Origin: Bacteroidota bacterium
Lineage (GTDB): Bacteria > Bacteroidota > Bacteroidia > AKYH767-A > 2013-40CM-41-45
DNA length: 64,000 nt
Direction: 5' to 3'
Assembly: GCA_016720935.1 (NCBI GenBank)
Contig: JADKJP010000006.1
Location: forward strand, 496,001 to 560,000
Below, in pieces: positions 53,383-61,768 of the stretch; the stretch's first letter is position 1; every line of letters begins with the position of its first letter. The notes under the pieces are model-generated. The model ran no database searches and had not been told where the DNA came from. It saw only the letters and a program-made list of their open reading frames with translations. Position numbers and translations under genes: made by a program.

Positions 53383-53526
53383 ATGGATGTGCAAGCCAAT
53401 ATTCTTTGTTGTCGCTAATTAGAAACCTCATTATTAAGGATTTGCCTGCTGTCAAAAGTCCTTGGTCGTTCTATCCTTCCTCTTTATCTTGCAAACCTTG
53501 TCAAAAAAATAAAAATAGATCACACT

Positions 53527-55194
53527 ATGCTTTCTGCAATTGAAATTTCACGGAATACAAAACTGGATAACATTGTCGATGTTGCTGCAAAACTTGGAAT
53601 CAATAAGGACGAAGTTATTCCTTATGGTAAGTACATCGCTAAGGTTCCGCTGACTTATATCAATGAGGAAAAAATTAAAAAAAGTAACCTGATTCTTGTT
53701 ACCGCGATAACTCCTACAAAAGCAGGTATTGGAAAAACAGTGACTTCGATTTCACTTTCTCTCGGATTGAATAAAATAGGAAAGAAAGCTTCCGTTGCAT
53801 TGCGGGAACCAAGCCTTGGTCCTTGTTTTGGAATGAAAGGTGGGGCTACAGGAGGCGGATACGCGCAAGTTTTACCGATGGATGCAATCAATCTTCATTT
53901 CACGGGAGATTTTCATGCGATCACATCGGCTCACAATATGATTTCCGCGTTGCTGGACAATCATCAATATCACTACCACAATAAGCCGGAGCAATTGGAG
54001 TCCATTGTCTGGAAAAGGGTACTGGATGTAAATGATCGCACACTGCGAAATATCATTACCGGACTGGGACAGGGAAGCAAGACTGATCTCGTAGAAACAG
54101 GATTTGATATCACTCCGGCTTCTGAAATCATGGCATTGTTTTGCCTTTCCACGAGCCTACTGGATCTGGAACGTCGCATCGAAAATGTTGTACTTGGTTA
54201 CAAACAAGATAAATCTCCTTTTACAGTGAAAGATCTGGGCGTAGCAGGCGCAATCACAGTATTGCTTAAAGATGCACTGATGCCGAATCTGGTACAGACT
54301 ACTGAAAATACTCCAGCCTTTGTACACGGTGGGCCTTTCGCGAATATCGCTCATGGTTGCAATTCACTGATCGCTACTAAAATGGCTTTGTCTGTTTCTG
54401 ATTATGTAGTCACCGAGGCCGGATTTGGAAGTGATTTGGGTGCAGAAAAATTTCTGGATATAAAATGCAGACTTGCAGGATTACAACCCAAAGCAACTGT
54501 GCTGGTGCTTAGTACCCAGGCATTAAAGCTTCACGGCGGAGTACCGTATGAAGAAACGAAGAAGCCTGACCTGGATTCAATGATCAAAGGTATCCCGAAT
54601 CTTGAGCGTCACGTTGAAAATCTGCGTTCGTTTGGACAAAGTGTTGTTGTTTCACTGAATCACTACCCATTCGATTCTGATAGCGAAATTGATTACATCA
54701 GAAATTGGTGCAAGGATCGTAATGTGGCATTTGTTGTGAACTATGGTTTTGAAAAAGGAGGAGAGGGTGCAAGTGATCTTGCACGTGCTGTCGTGAAAGT
54801 AATCGAAGAAACTCCTTCTTCATCAATTCGGTTCACTTATGATGATGTGGATCCGTTGAAAGTGAAAATTGAAAAGATCGCCAAGAAAATTTACCATGCT
54901 GGCCAGATTGTATTAGGGCCAAAGGCGGAAACAAAACTGAAAAAATTTGAACGCATGGGCTGGGCAAAACTTCCGGTCTGTATTGCTAAGACTCAATATT
55001 CCTTTAGCGATGATCCAAAACTGATCAATGCTCCGAAGGATTTTACACTCACCATTCAGGATGTCGTCATCAATGCGGGCGCGGGATTCATCGTTGCTAT
55101 CGCGGGTGAAATCATGCGTATGCCCGGATTGCCCGAAGACCCTCAGGCAGTACGTATCAAACTTGTGGATGGTGAAATTGAAGGCTTGAGTTAA
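53527..55194 (+). CDS. fhs: Formate-tetrahydrofolate ligase
   Basis: A 555-residue enzyme that makes 10-formyl-THF from formate and ATP. The nucleotide motif TPTKAGIGKTVTSISLSLGL and EPSLGPCFGMKGGATGGGYAQ are conserved, and the length is normal. Monocistronic; convergent with the DHFR-like gene across 25 bp. Confidence 0.95.
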   Translation: MLSAIEISRNTKLDNIVDVAAKLGINKDEVIPYGKYIAKVPLTYINEEKIKKSNLILVTAITPTKAGIGKTVTSISLSLGLNKIGKKASVALREPSLGPCFGMKGGATGGGYAQVLPMDAINLHFTGDFHAITSAHNMISALLDNHQYHYHNKPEQLESIVWKRVLDVNDRTLRNIITGLGQGSKTDLVETGFDITPASEIMALFCLSTSLLDLERRIENVVLGYKQDKSPFTVKDLGVAGAITVLLKDALMPNLVQTTENTPAFVHGGPFANIAHGCNSLIATKMALSVSDYVVTEAGFGSDLGAEKFLDIKCRLAGLQPKATVLVLSTQALKLHGGVPYEETKKPDLDSMIKGIPNLERHVENLRSFGQSVVVSLNHYPFDSDSEIDYIRNWCKDRNVAFVVNYGFEKGGEGASDLARAVVKVIEETPSSSIRFTYDDVDPLKVKIEKIAKKIYHAGQIVLGPKAETKLKKFERMGWAKLPVCIAKTQYSFSDDPKLINAPKDFTLTIQDVVINAGAGFIVAIAGEIMRMPGLPEDPQAVRIKLVDGEIEGLS

Positions 55195-55219
55195 TTGCTG
55201 TCACTAAAGTTCGGAACCT

Positions 55220-55747
55220 TTATACTTCATACCAGCTCTGGATCAGTCCTGAAGGGAAGGATTGGGATTGGATTAATTTTAATTTCTGAAAAGGGCGGCC
55301 GGGTTTGAATAATGGTACACCATTACCAAGCATCACCGGAATAGTCGATAAAATGTATCTGTCAATCAGGTTTTCCTGCATCAGGGTATTGACGAGCACT
55401 GCTCCGCCATCGATGAATACATCCTTTCCTGGTTTCAACTTAAGATTTCTGATCAAGGTGCAGGGATCTTCATTCCAGAATATCACATTCTCGTCTCTTC
55501 CTTGTTTGGTTTTTGTGATGACGTAACATTCTCTGCCTTTGTGTGGAAATTCAATTCCAAATCCAAGTACCTTATCGTAGGTTTTTCGTCCCATCACTAC
55601 AGTATCTATTGTGCCTACGAAATTGAGGTAACCATAATCTTCAGGAGGACTTTCCACAACAGATAGAAAATCCAGATTGTCTTCCGGTCCTGCTATGTAG
55701 CCATCAATACTGACTGCGATATACAAAATGATTTTTCTGTTTCCCAT
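55220..55747 (-). CDS. Dihydrofolate reductase-like (RibD C-terminal) protein
   Basis: A 175-residue protein. MGNRKIILYIAVSIDGYIAGPEDNL and FIDGGAVLVNTLMQENLIDRY are typical of the RibD-C/DHFR-like family, distinct from true FolA. Substrate unknown. It follows the esterase gene by 5 bp. Confidence 0.85.
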   Translation of the reverse strand: MGNRKIILYIAVSIDGYIAGPEDNLDFLSVVESPPEDYGYLNFVGTIDTVVMGRKTYDKVLGFGIEFPHKGRECYVITKTKQGRDENVIFWNEDPCTLIRNLKLKPGKDVFIDGGAVLVNTLMQENLIDRYILSTIPVMLGNGVPLFKPGRPFQKLKLIQSQSFPSGLIQSWYEV

Positions 55748-55752
55748 GGGGG

Positions 55753-57069
55753 TCAGGGATTGATCAGTCTTATTTTTTGCGGATGTGTTGAAATGTCTGA
55801 AACCAAAAAGTAAATTCCGCCGGATAGATTTTCCAGGGAAAATTCTTTTTCTGTTTCATTGGCATTAAGGATATCAGAAAATATTTTTTTACCTGAAATA
55901 TCCAGAAGATAAAATGGGATGTTCCCTGAATAATTATTTCTGCTGATTAAAAAGTGAGCAGATGAAATGGCTTCAAGAGTAAAGGGATTGTCCGGATTCT
56001 GAATTTCTTCTACTGAGTTCAACGCCGCGCATGTGACAGCCTGATACGGTTGATTTGAAAAACCGGATTGACAGGTATTGCAGAAATAGCTTTTTAAAAA
56101 GCAACTTGCTTTTTCTACCAATTGAGGCTTAGGAAATGAACAATGATTCGTGCTTAATGGTACCTGATAGTATTTTGAACAAATTCCATTTGCATTCAAT
56201 TTTGAATACACCACTTCAGAACCGGCTGTCCAGTAAAAAGGCTGACAGATGCAGGAAATGACTTGTCCATATTGAGGAGGAACCACACAGTCAAATTCAT
56301 CGTGAAAATTGATGACAGGAATATTTCCGTTGTTGAGTAAAAAACTATCTTTTGTAATGGATCCGCAGGAGTTTATTACAGCCCGAACCTGATACGTATC
56401 TGTCAGAGCATTACCTGCAGTATCCAGCAATCCTGCTCTGGAAATTGCGTTTGGATCAAAAGCATTCGCTTCCGTTTGATCCCAGAATGTTGAATTCAAA
56501 GCTGTGATTCCACCTGCACTTTCTCCTCCAACAAATAAATAGTTGTTGTCAATATGATACTGAGATGCATTCGCATGGATATAACGAAATGCTGCTCTTG
56601 CATCCTGAGCGGCACAATAAGTTGCAGTTATAATATCGGTAGGGTTCTGCTGACAAAGAAGGCATATGCTGAAAATGTCAGTAGCTGCACAATTCCAGCC
56701 TAGTCTGTATTCTATTGTAGCGGCAACAAATCCCCGTCTGGCATACTCCATACATTGATAATCCATATCATGTCTGCTGCCTGCGAGAAATGCTCCACCG
56801 TGAATCAACAGGATAAATGGCCGGAGAGGGAGAGAGTCAATCAAAATGTCAGGATAATAGATATCCATCTTGAGATTTTCCCTGACGTTTGTAAATGCGT
56901 GTACCGGATTAGAAAAAACAATATTGCTATCGATGCGAATTGCGGAACTGTCAAAAAAGGCAGTTTCTGAAAATCTGTTGGACAAACAATAGTTTTGACT
57001 AAAGCCAGTTTTGGGAAGAAGTGGTATGGATAGGAGTAACAGGAGTAAAATTCGAGACAGAATTCTCAT
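55753..57069 (-). CDS. Secreted carboxylesterase-like alpha/beta hydrolase with T9SS sorting domain
   Basis: A 438-residue protein: signal peptide (about 1-24), alpha/beta-hydrolase fold with oxyanion HGGAF, nucleophile GESAGG, and catalytic His region. Cys are numerous (secreted protein). The C-terminal 80 residues have the T9SS type A sorting pattern (beta-rich, ending PQKIRLINP). T9SS exports it and usually anchors or releases it at the surface. It likely degrades an ester substrate. Confidence 0.8.
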   Translation of the reverse strand: MRILSRILLLLLLSIPLLPKTGFSQNYCLSNRFSETAFFDSSAIRIDSNIVFSNPVHAFTNVRENLKMDIYYPDILIDSLPLRPFILLIHGGAFLAGSRHDMDYQCMEYARRGFVAATIEYRLGWNCAATDIFSICLLCQQNPTDIITATYCAAQDARAAFRYIHANASQYHIDNNYLFVGGESAGGITALNSTFWDQTEANAFDPNAISRAGLLDTAGNALTDTYQVRAVINSCGSITKDSFLLNNGNIPVINFHDEFDCVVPPQYGQVISCICQPFYWTAGSEVVYSKLNANGICSKYYQVPLSTNHCSFPKPQLVEKASCFLKSYFCNTCQSGFSNQPYQAVTCAALNSVEEIQNPDNPFTLEAISSAHFLISRNNYSGNIPFYLLDISGKKIFSDILNANETEKEFSLENLSGGIYFLVSDISTHPQKIRLINP

Positions 57070-57488
57070 TGTATTGATTTTCTAACTTTAATGATGGTTG
57101 TGTTAATCTGAAATTTTAGACTTCTGTTTTTCACAGTAGTTTTTTTTATTAAATTAACATAAATGAAAATGCACATAAGGAGAAACAAAGTTCGCGGCGG
57201 ATTCTGTCATCCAATTCGCCTTCCAAGATATTAAAAAATGAATTGTTAAATTCATTCTTAGCCAGCAAATGATCAGAATCAAAGAGAAATTTGTTTGCTC
57301 AATCGTGGAATTATAAACCTTAGGGGCTCCTGTATAAGAAATTAACATTTGTTCTTTTCCTCAGTATCAATCCTGCCATTTAAATTTCGCGCTTTGATGA
57401 AGTAGAATTCAATTTTCCGCTCTTGAATGAAGAGCTTTTGACAATTGGCGCCGAACCAGCAACAACACATAGTTATTATTGGTTAAAC
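57070..57488. other. Intergenic region, no gene seen
   Basis: This AT-rich stretch between the divergent esterase and osmC genes shows short open frames but none with credible coding character, and no RNA gene. The osmC promoter follows at 57489. Confidence 0.5.
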
Positions 57489-57531
57489 TGACTTTGCTCA
57501 TGAGAATTTTATCTTTCATTTAGCAAATTTG
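57489..57531 (+). promoter_or_regulatory. osmC promoter with Crp/Fnr-type palindrome
   Basis: TGActttgcTCA at 57489-57500 has its centre 29.5 bp before CAAATTTG (57524-57531, one mismatch to TAnnTTTG). The ATG is at 57554. Confidence 0.5.
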
Positions 57532-57553
57532 TATTTATAATTCCTGAGAAGCC

Positions 57554-58003
57554 ATGGCAGTCGAATCACAAACCCGAAATGTATATTCTGTTTCCCTGGA
57601 TTGGGATTCCAATTATGATTCTGCAACATTGCATGCAGGCGACAGGTCTCCGTTGATGATTGGACCTCCTCCTGAATTCAATGGGAGCAATTCGATATGG
57701 AGTCCGGAACATCTTCTTATTTCCGCGCTTTCATCTTGTTATACAACCACATTTATGCATTTTGCAAAATTGTTAAAAACTTCTGTTTCACGTTTGCATG
57801 TGGATGGTGTGGTTGAGTTCGAGAAGGAAGAGGGGACTCCAATGGAAGCAAAACGATTCATCTTACATCCGGTGATAGAATTCAGTAATAATCCTGGTGA
57901 ACATGTCATCGAGAATCTTCTTGCAAAAGCCAGAAAATACTGCATCATCAGTAACTCCATCAAAGGGGAAGTCATCATTGAACCTAGTGTCCGCTTAAAT
58001 TAG
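57554..58003 (+). CDS. OsmC-family peroxide/redox protein
   Basis: A 149-residue OsmC/Ohr-type protein. The two redox Cys are Cys62 in SSCYTTTF and Cys130 in KYCIISNSI. Members reduce organic hydroperoxides with thiols. Expression appears linked to the Crp/Fnr-type site upstream. Confidence 0.88.
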   Translation: MAVESQTRNVYSVSLDWDSNYDSATLHAGDRSPLMIGPPPEFNGSNSIWSPEHLLISALSSCYTTTFMHFAKLLKTSVSRLHVDGVVEFEKEEGTPMEAKRFILHPVIEFSNNPGEHVIENLLAKARKYCIISNSIKGEVIIEPSVRLN

Positions 58004-58095
58004 ACCGGAGCGTATTTTATTCATTCTCTTTGTATCTTGATTCTTATTTTTAATGTATCAGAACTCAAAGAGTGTTACGCTGTTGAATCAGATTT

Positions 58096-58866
58096 ATGAA
58101 TTTCCCAAAAGCAGTTTTTCCTGTTTACTGGAGTAAGCAGCATGGAGCTTATATTACTTTAATAATTTGTTGGATGATTGGGGTGTTTCTGAGCCCTAAA
58201 TTCAGCTGGCTTCAACCGGTTGTGCTTGTATTTCTTTTGTCGGGTTTTAATCTGGTTGAGTTGATACTTGAGAAATACAAGAGAAAAACGCCATTGCCTC
58301 AGGGTCGTAAAATTTGGTTGTTCATTTATTCAATCATCACTCTTCTTTTTGGACTTTTTACACTTATAAAAGTTCCTTTACTCAGGTATTTACTGCCTGT
58401 TTTTATTTGCTCTGGCGTGATTTTTATTTTGCTTGCCTTAAAAAGAAAACAAAAATCGGTTTTTGCCGAATGGCTGACTTTTGCTGTCTTTTCATTATCA
58501 GGTTTGTTGGCTTTTTCTCCCGGAGAAGTCCCTGAGCTTTCATGGATCATCCATATCACTCTCATCATGTCTCTTTATTTTGGTTTGAGTATATTTTTGG
58601 TTAAATTTTGGTTGGGGAAACTAATGTCTTATGGCGGACTGATTTATGTCATGTCCGCTATTCTTTTTATGTTCTTTTTTTACGGCGAAAGCCGGATCGT
58701 GTATGGGGTAGGGGCTTTAATGCTCCTGAAATGTATGATTCCAATTGTGGCAGGACCATGGTACAAGAATCTGCCAATTAAACGAATTGGAATGCTCGAA
58801 GCGATCTTTCATCTGATCTTTCTGATCATTCTTGTGTTGAACTTCCCGCATACGAGTGAATTTTAA
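58096..58866 (+). CDS. YwiC-like membrane protein
   Basis: A 256-residue integral membrane protein with seven or eight helices. The start KQHGAYITL matches the YwiC family motif (KQHGAW). In Bacillus ywiC lies beside fnr and narK, so a link to anaerobic respiration has been suspected, without a known biochemical role. It precedes ccoI by 58 bp. Confidence 0.7.
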   Translation: MNFPKAVFPVYWSKQHGAYITLIICWMIGVFLSPKFSWLQPVVLVFLLSGFNLVELILEKYKRKTPLPQGRKIWLFIYSIITLLFGLFTLIKVPLLRYLLPVFICSGVIFILLALKRKQKSVFAEWLTFAVFSLSGLLAFSPGEVPELSWIIHITLIMSLYFGLSIFLVKFWLGKLMSYGGLIYVMSAILFMFFFYGESRIVYGVGALMLLKCMIPIVAGPWYKNLPIKRIGMLEAIFHLIFLIILVLNFPHTSEF

Positions 58867-58924
58867 TTTTCAAAGAAAAATAGAAATAGAATCTCCTTAA
58901 AAACCTTCCGGAACCAGGAACAAT

Positions 58925-61330
58925 ATGCCCGTAACAGAAACTGCTCTCAAATGTTACCACTGTGGTGAAGATTGCAAAGATGAAGTCATCCGTCTTGATG
59001 ATAAGGTATTTTGTTGCGATGGATGTAAATTGGTTTTTGAAATTTTGCAGGAAAACAATCTATGCTCCTATTACCAATACAATACTTCACCCGGACAATC
59101 CCCGAAAGGGAAATTTTTGGAAGAGCGCTTTGCATTTCTGGACGACGAGCAGGTGAAGAAAAAGCTTATTAATTTTACGGATGGGAAATACTCCACCATC
59201 AATTTTTACATTCCTCAGATGCACTGCAGTAGTTGTATCTGGCTGTTGGAGCATTTGAGCAGGATCAATGCTTCCGTAGTTCGTTCACAGGTGAATTTTT
59301 TGAAGCGTGAAGTAATTGTTGTTTTTGAAGAGCAAAAAATATCTCTGCGCCAGATCGTTGAAATGTTAACCACTATTGGTTATGAGCCGGTAATTAATTT
59401 GAACGACCTCGAAAATCAACGAGCCGCTCCCAAGTCGAAAACCAGAATTTATAAAATCGGTATTGCAGGGTTTGCATTTGGGAATATCATGTTGTTTAGT
59501 TTCCCTGAATATTTTTCACTCAGCGATTACATTGAACCGGGATTCAAAGGAATTTTCAGTTATATTAATCTTGCCCTTTCTCTCCCTGTTTTCTTTTATT
59601 GTTCATCTCAATTCTTCATTTCGGCTTTCGCCAGTCTGAAACAAAAATTCCTGAACATCGATGTACCGATTGCGCTGGGAATTCTGGTGATGTTCGTCCG
59701 GAGTTTAATCGAAATACTTTCCGCTTCCGGTCCGGGGTATCTGGATACGATGTCCGGTCTTGTTTTTTTCATGCTTGTCGGACGCACATTTCAGGATAAA
59801 ACATATGAAACTCTTTCTTTCGAAAGGGATTATAAATCCTTTTTTCCGATTGCTGTGATGTGTCGCAGAGCGGGAAAAGAAACATCCGTTCCGGTATCGC
59901 AATTGGTTGTTGGCGACAGGATCTTAATCCGCAATGAAGAATTAGTACCTGCCGATGCGGTATTGATCAAAGGGAATGCTCAGATCGATTATTCATTTGT
60001 CACAGGAGAATCCATTCCGGTGGAAAGAAAATCCGGCGAATTGATTTATGCAGGTGGAAAACAAAAAGGTACCCTGGTGGAGCTGGAAGTAGTCAAGGAG
60101 GTTTCTCAAAGCTATCTCACACAATTGTGGAATAAAGACGCTTATTTGCAAAAGCATGAAGATGGAAAGTTTCAGCAATTGGTCAATCAGATCAGCCATT
60201 ATTTCACTTTTGTAATTGTTGGTTTATCGTTATTGGCTCTTGCATTCTGGTTTATTCAGGGCGATCATTTGAGAGGATGGAATGCATTTACGGCTGTACT
60301 TATTATTGCCTGTCCTTGTGCTTTGGCAATTTCTTCTCCTTTCACCCTTGGAAATATTCTGAGAATCTTCGGCAGGAATGAGTTTTACCTGAAAAATTTT
60401 GCGGTCATAGAAAAACTTGCAAAGATTGATACTATCGTTTTTGACAAGACAGGAACACTTACACGAAACAATACCGCTTCAGTTGACTTTCACGGAGATG
60501 TCCTTACTCCTGAAATGAATCAACGCATTCGTTCGCTGGTTCATCAATCCTCACATCCCCTGAGTCAGCATATTGACAAAAATCTGATCACATCTGAATT
60601 GCTTCCTGTAAGCAACTATCAGGAAATTCCCGGCGAAGGACTTCAAGGGTTTGTTGCCGAAATGCATGTAAAGATTGGATCAGCGGCGTTTACCGGTGAT
60701 GTGAAGGATAATCAGGAGCAATTGGAGCTTTCAACACGTGTTTATGTAAGTGTTGATGGAGCGGTGATCGGGTATTTTTCATTTAGAAATAATTATCGCG
60801 AAGGATTGGAAGAACTGGTGCAGTCACTTGTAAAACGCAAATTTGATCTGGTGGTGCTTTCCGGTGACAATGATTCGGAGAAGAAATATCTGCAAAAAGT
60901 ATTCGGCAAGGATGCGAACATTCGTTTCCGTCAATCTCCTGCTGAAAAGCTCCACGTTATTCAGGATCTTCAAAATCAAAAGAAGCATGTTTTAATGATT
61001 GGTGATGGTTTGAATGATGCCGGTGCATTGAAGCAAAGCGATGTAGGAATTTCTATTTCTGATGACATTAATAATTTTTCTCCTGCCTGCGATGCAATTT
61101 TAAATGCAGGGAAATTTAAATGGCTGGGTAGCATTCTTGCCATTTCAAGATCCAGTCATCGGATTATCCTGGGCAGTTTTATAATTGCATTATTTTATAA
61201 CGTACTGGGCTTATATTTTGCAATGCAGGGAACCCTTTCTCCGGTTATTGCTGCTATTCTGATGCCCGTTAGTTCTGTATCCATCATTGCTTTTACTACA
61301 GGCATGTCAAATCTGGTTGCAAGAAAATAA
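58925..61330 (+). CDS. ccoI: CcoI/FixI-type copper-exporting P1B ATPase
   Basis: An 801-residue P-type ATPase for copper delivery to cbb3 oxidase. The N-terminus has a Cys-rich metal-binding domain (CYHCG at 10-14, CCDGC at 30-34), then an HMA-like domain with MHCSSC at 99-104. Membrane CPC is at 463-465 (CPCALA), the phosphorylation motif DKTGTLT begins at Asp507, and GDGLND closes the P domain. The ccoS-ccoNO operon lies directly downstream. Confidence 0.92.
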   Translation: MPVTETALKCYHCGEDCKDEVIRLDDKVFCCDGCKLVFEILQENNLCSYYQYNTSPGQSPKGKFLEERFAFLDDEQVKKKLINFTDGKYSTINFYIPQMHCSSCIWLLEHLSRINASVVRSQVNFLKREVIVVFEEQKISLRQIVEMLTTIGYEPVINLNDLENQRAAPKSKTRIYKIGIAGFAFGNIMLFSFPEYFSLSDYIEPGFKGIFSYINLALSLPVFFYCSSQFFISAFASLKQKFLNIDVPIALGILVMFVRSLIEILSASGPGYLDTMSGLVFFMLVGRTFQDKTYETLSFERDYKSFFPIAVMCRRAGKETSVPVSQLVVGDRILIRNEELVPADAVLIKGNAQIDYSFVTGESIPVERKSGELIYAGGKQKGTLVELEVVKEVSQSYLTQLWNKDAYLQKHEDGKFQQLVNQISHYFTFVIVGLSLLALAFWFIQGDHLRGWNAFTAVLIIACPCALAISSPFTLGNILRIFGRNEFYLKNFAVIEKLAKIDTIVFDKTGTLTRNNTASVDFHGDVLTPEMNQRIRSLVHQSSHPLSQHIDKNLITSELLPVSNYQEIPGEGLQGFVAEMHVKIGSAAFTGDVKDNQEQLELSTRVYVSVDGAVIGYFSFRNNYREGLEELVQSLVKRKFDLVVLSGDNDSEKKYLQKVFGKDANIRFRQSPAEKLHVIQDLQNQKKHVLMIGDGLNDAGALKQSDVGISISDDINNFSPACDAILNAGKFKWLGSILAISRSSHRIILGSFIIALFYNVLGLYFAMQGTLSPVIAAILMPVSSVSIIAFTTGMSNLVARK

Positions 61331-61503
61331 GTGAATTGAAATGGTTCCCGGACTGCATGAAATTGCTTCATTCGGCCATAAAAAAGATCTTCAGAATTAT
61401 TTCTTACTAAGCTGTTTTTTCGCACTTGTGAACATTATGTTAATAAGTATAAGTGATTGAAATACATGGATATAAAACCGTGATTCTTTTAAAAAAAATT
61501 ACC

Positions 61504-61568
61504 TGACGAATGTCACTTCTTTGCCTGATAATCATCATGAAGGGGACTATCTTTTGGGAATATTTTTG
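61504..61568 (+). promoter_or_regulatory. cbb3 oxidase promoter with Crp/Fnr-type palindrome
   Basis: TGACgaatGTCA at 61504-61515 is a perfect palindrome. A perfect TATTTTTG is at 61561-61568, 51.5 bp from the centre, which puts the site near -61.5 (class I). ccoS starts at 61589. Confidence 0.68.
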
Positions 61569-61588
61569 AACGCATTACAATTTATCAC

Positions 61589-61768
61589 ATGAGTGTAATC
61601 TTTCTTCTTATTCTGTTTAGTCTGCTGCTCGCAATAGGGTTTTTAATAGCCTTTATTTGGAGTGTAAGGGATGGTCAATATGAGGATGATTATACTCCAT
61701 CAGTGAGAATTCTATTCGATAACGACTCAACACAACAAACCAATAACTCTACAAACGAGGATTTATGA
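61589..61768 (+). CDS. ccoS: CcoS, cbb3-type oxidase assembly protein
   Basis: A 59-residue protein: one membrane helix (about 4-24), then WSVRDGQYEDDYTPSVRILF, which matches CcoS. It is needed to insert cofactors into the oxidase. The stop overlaps the start of ccoNO (ATGA). Confidence 0.85.
   Translation: MSVIFLLILFSLLLAIGFLIAFIWSVRDGQYEDDYTPSVRILFDNDSTQQTNNSTNEDL

Noticed and set aside
57154..57348. Small protein gene on the minus strand in the esterase-osmC gap
   Set aside because: The 64-residue frame has no start context, no family pattern and lies in AT-rich noncoding sequence.
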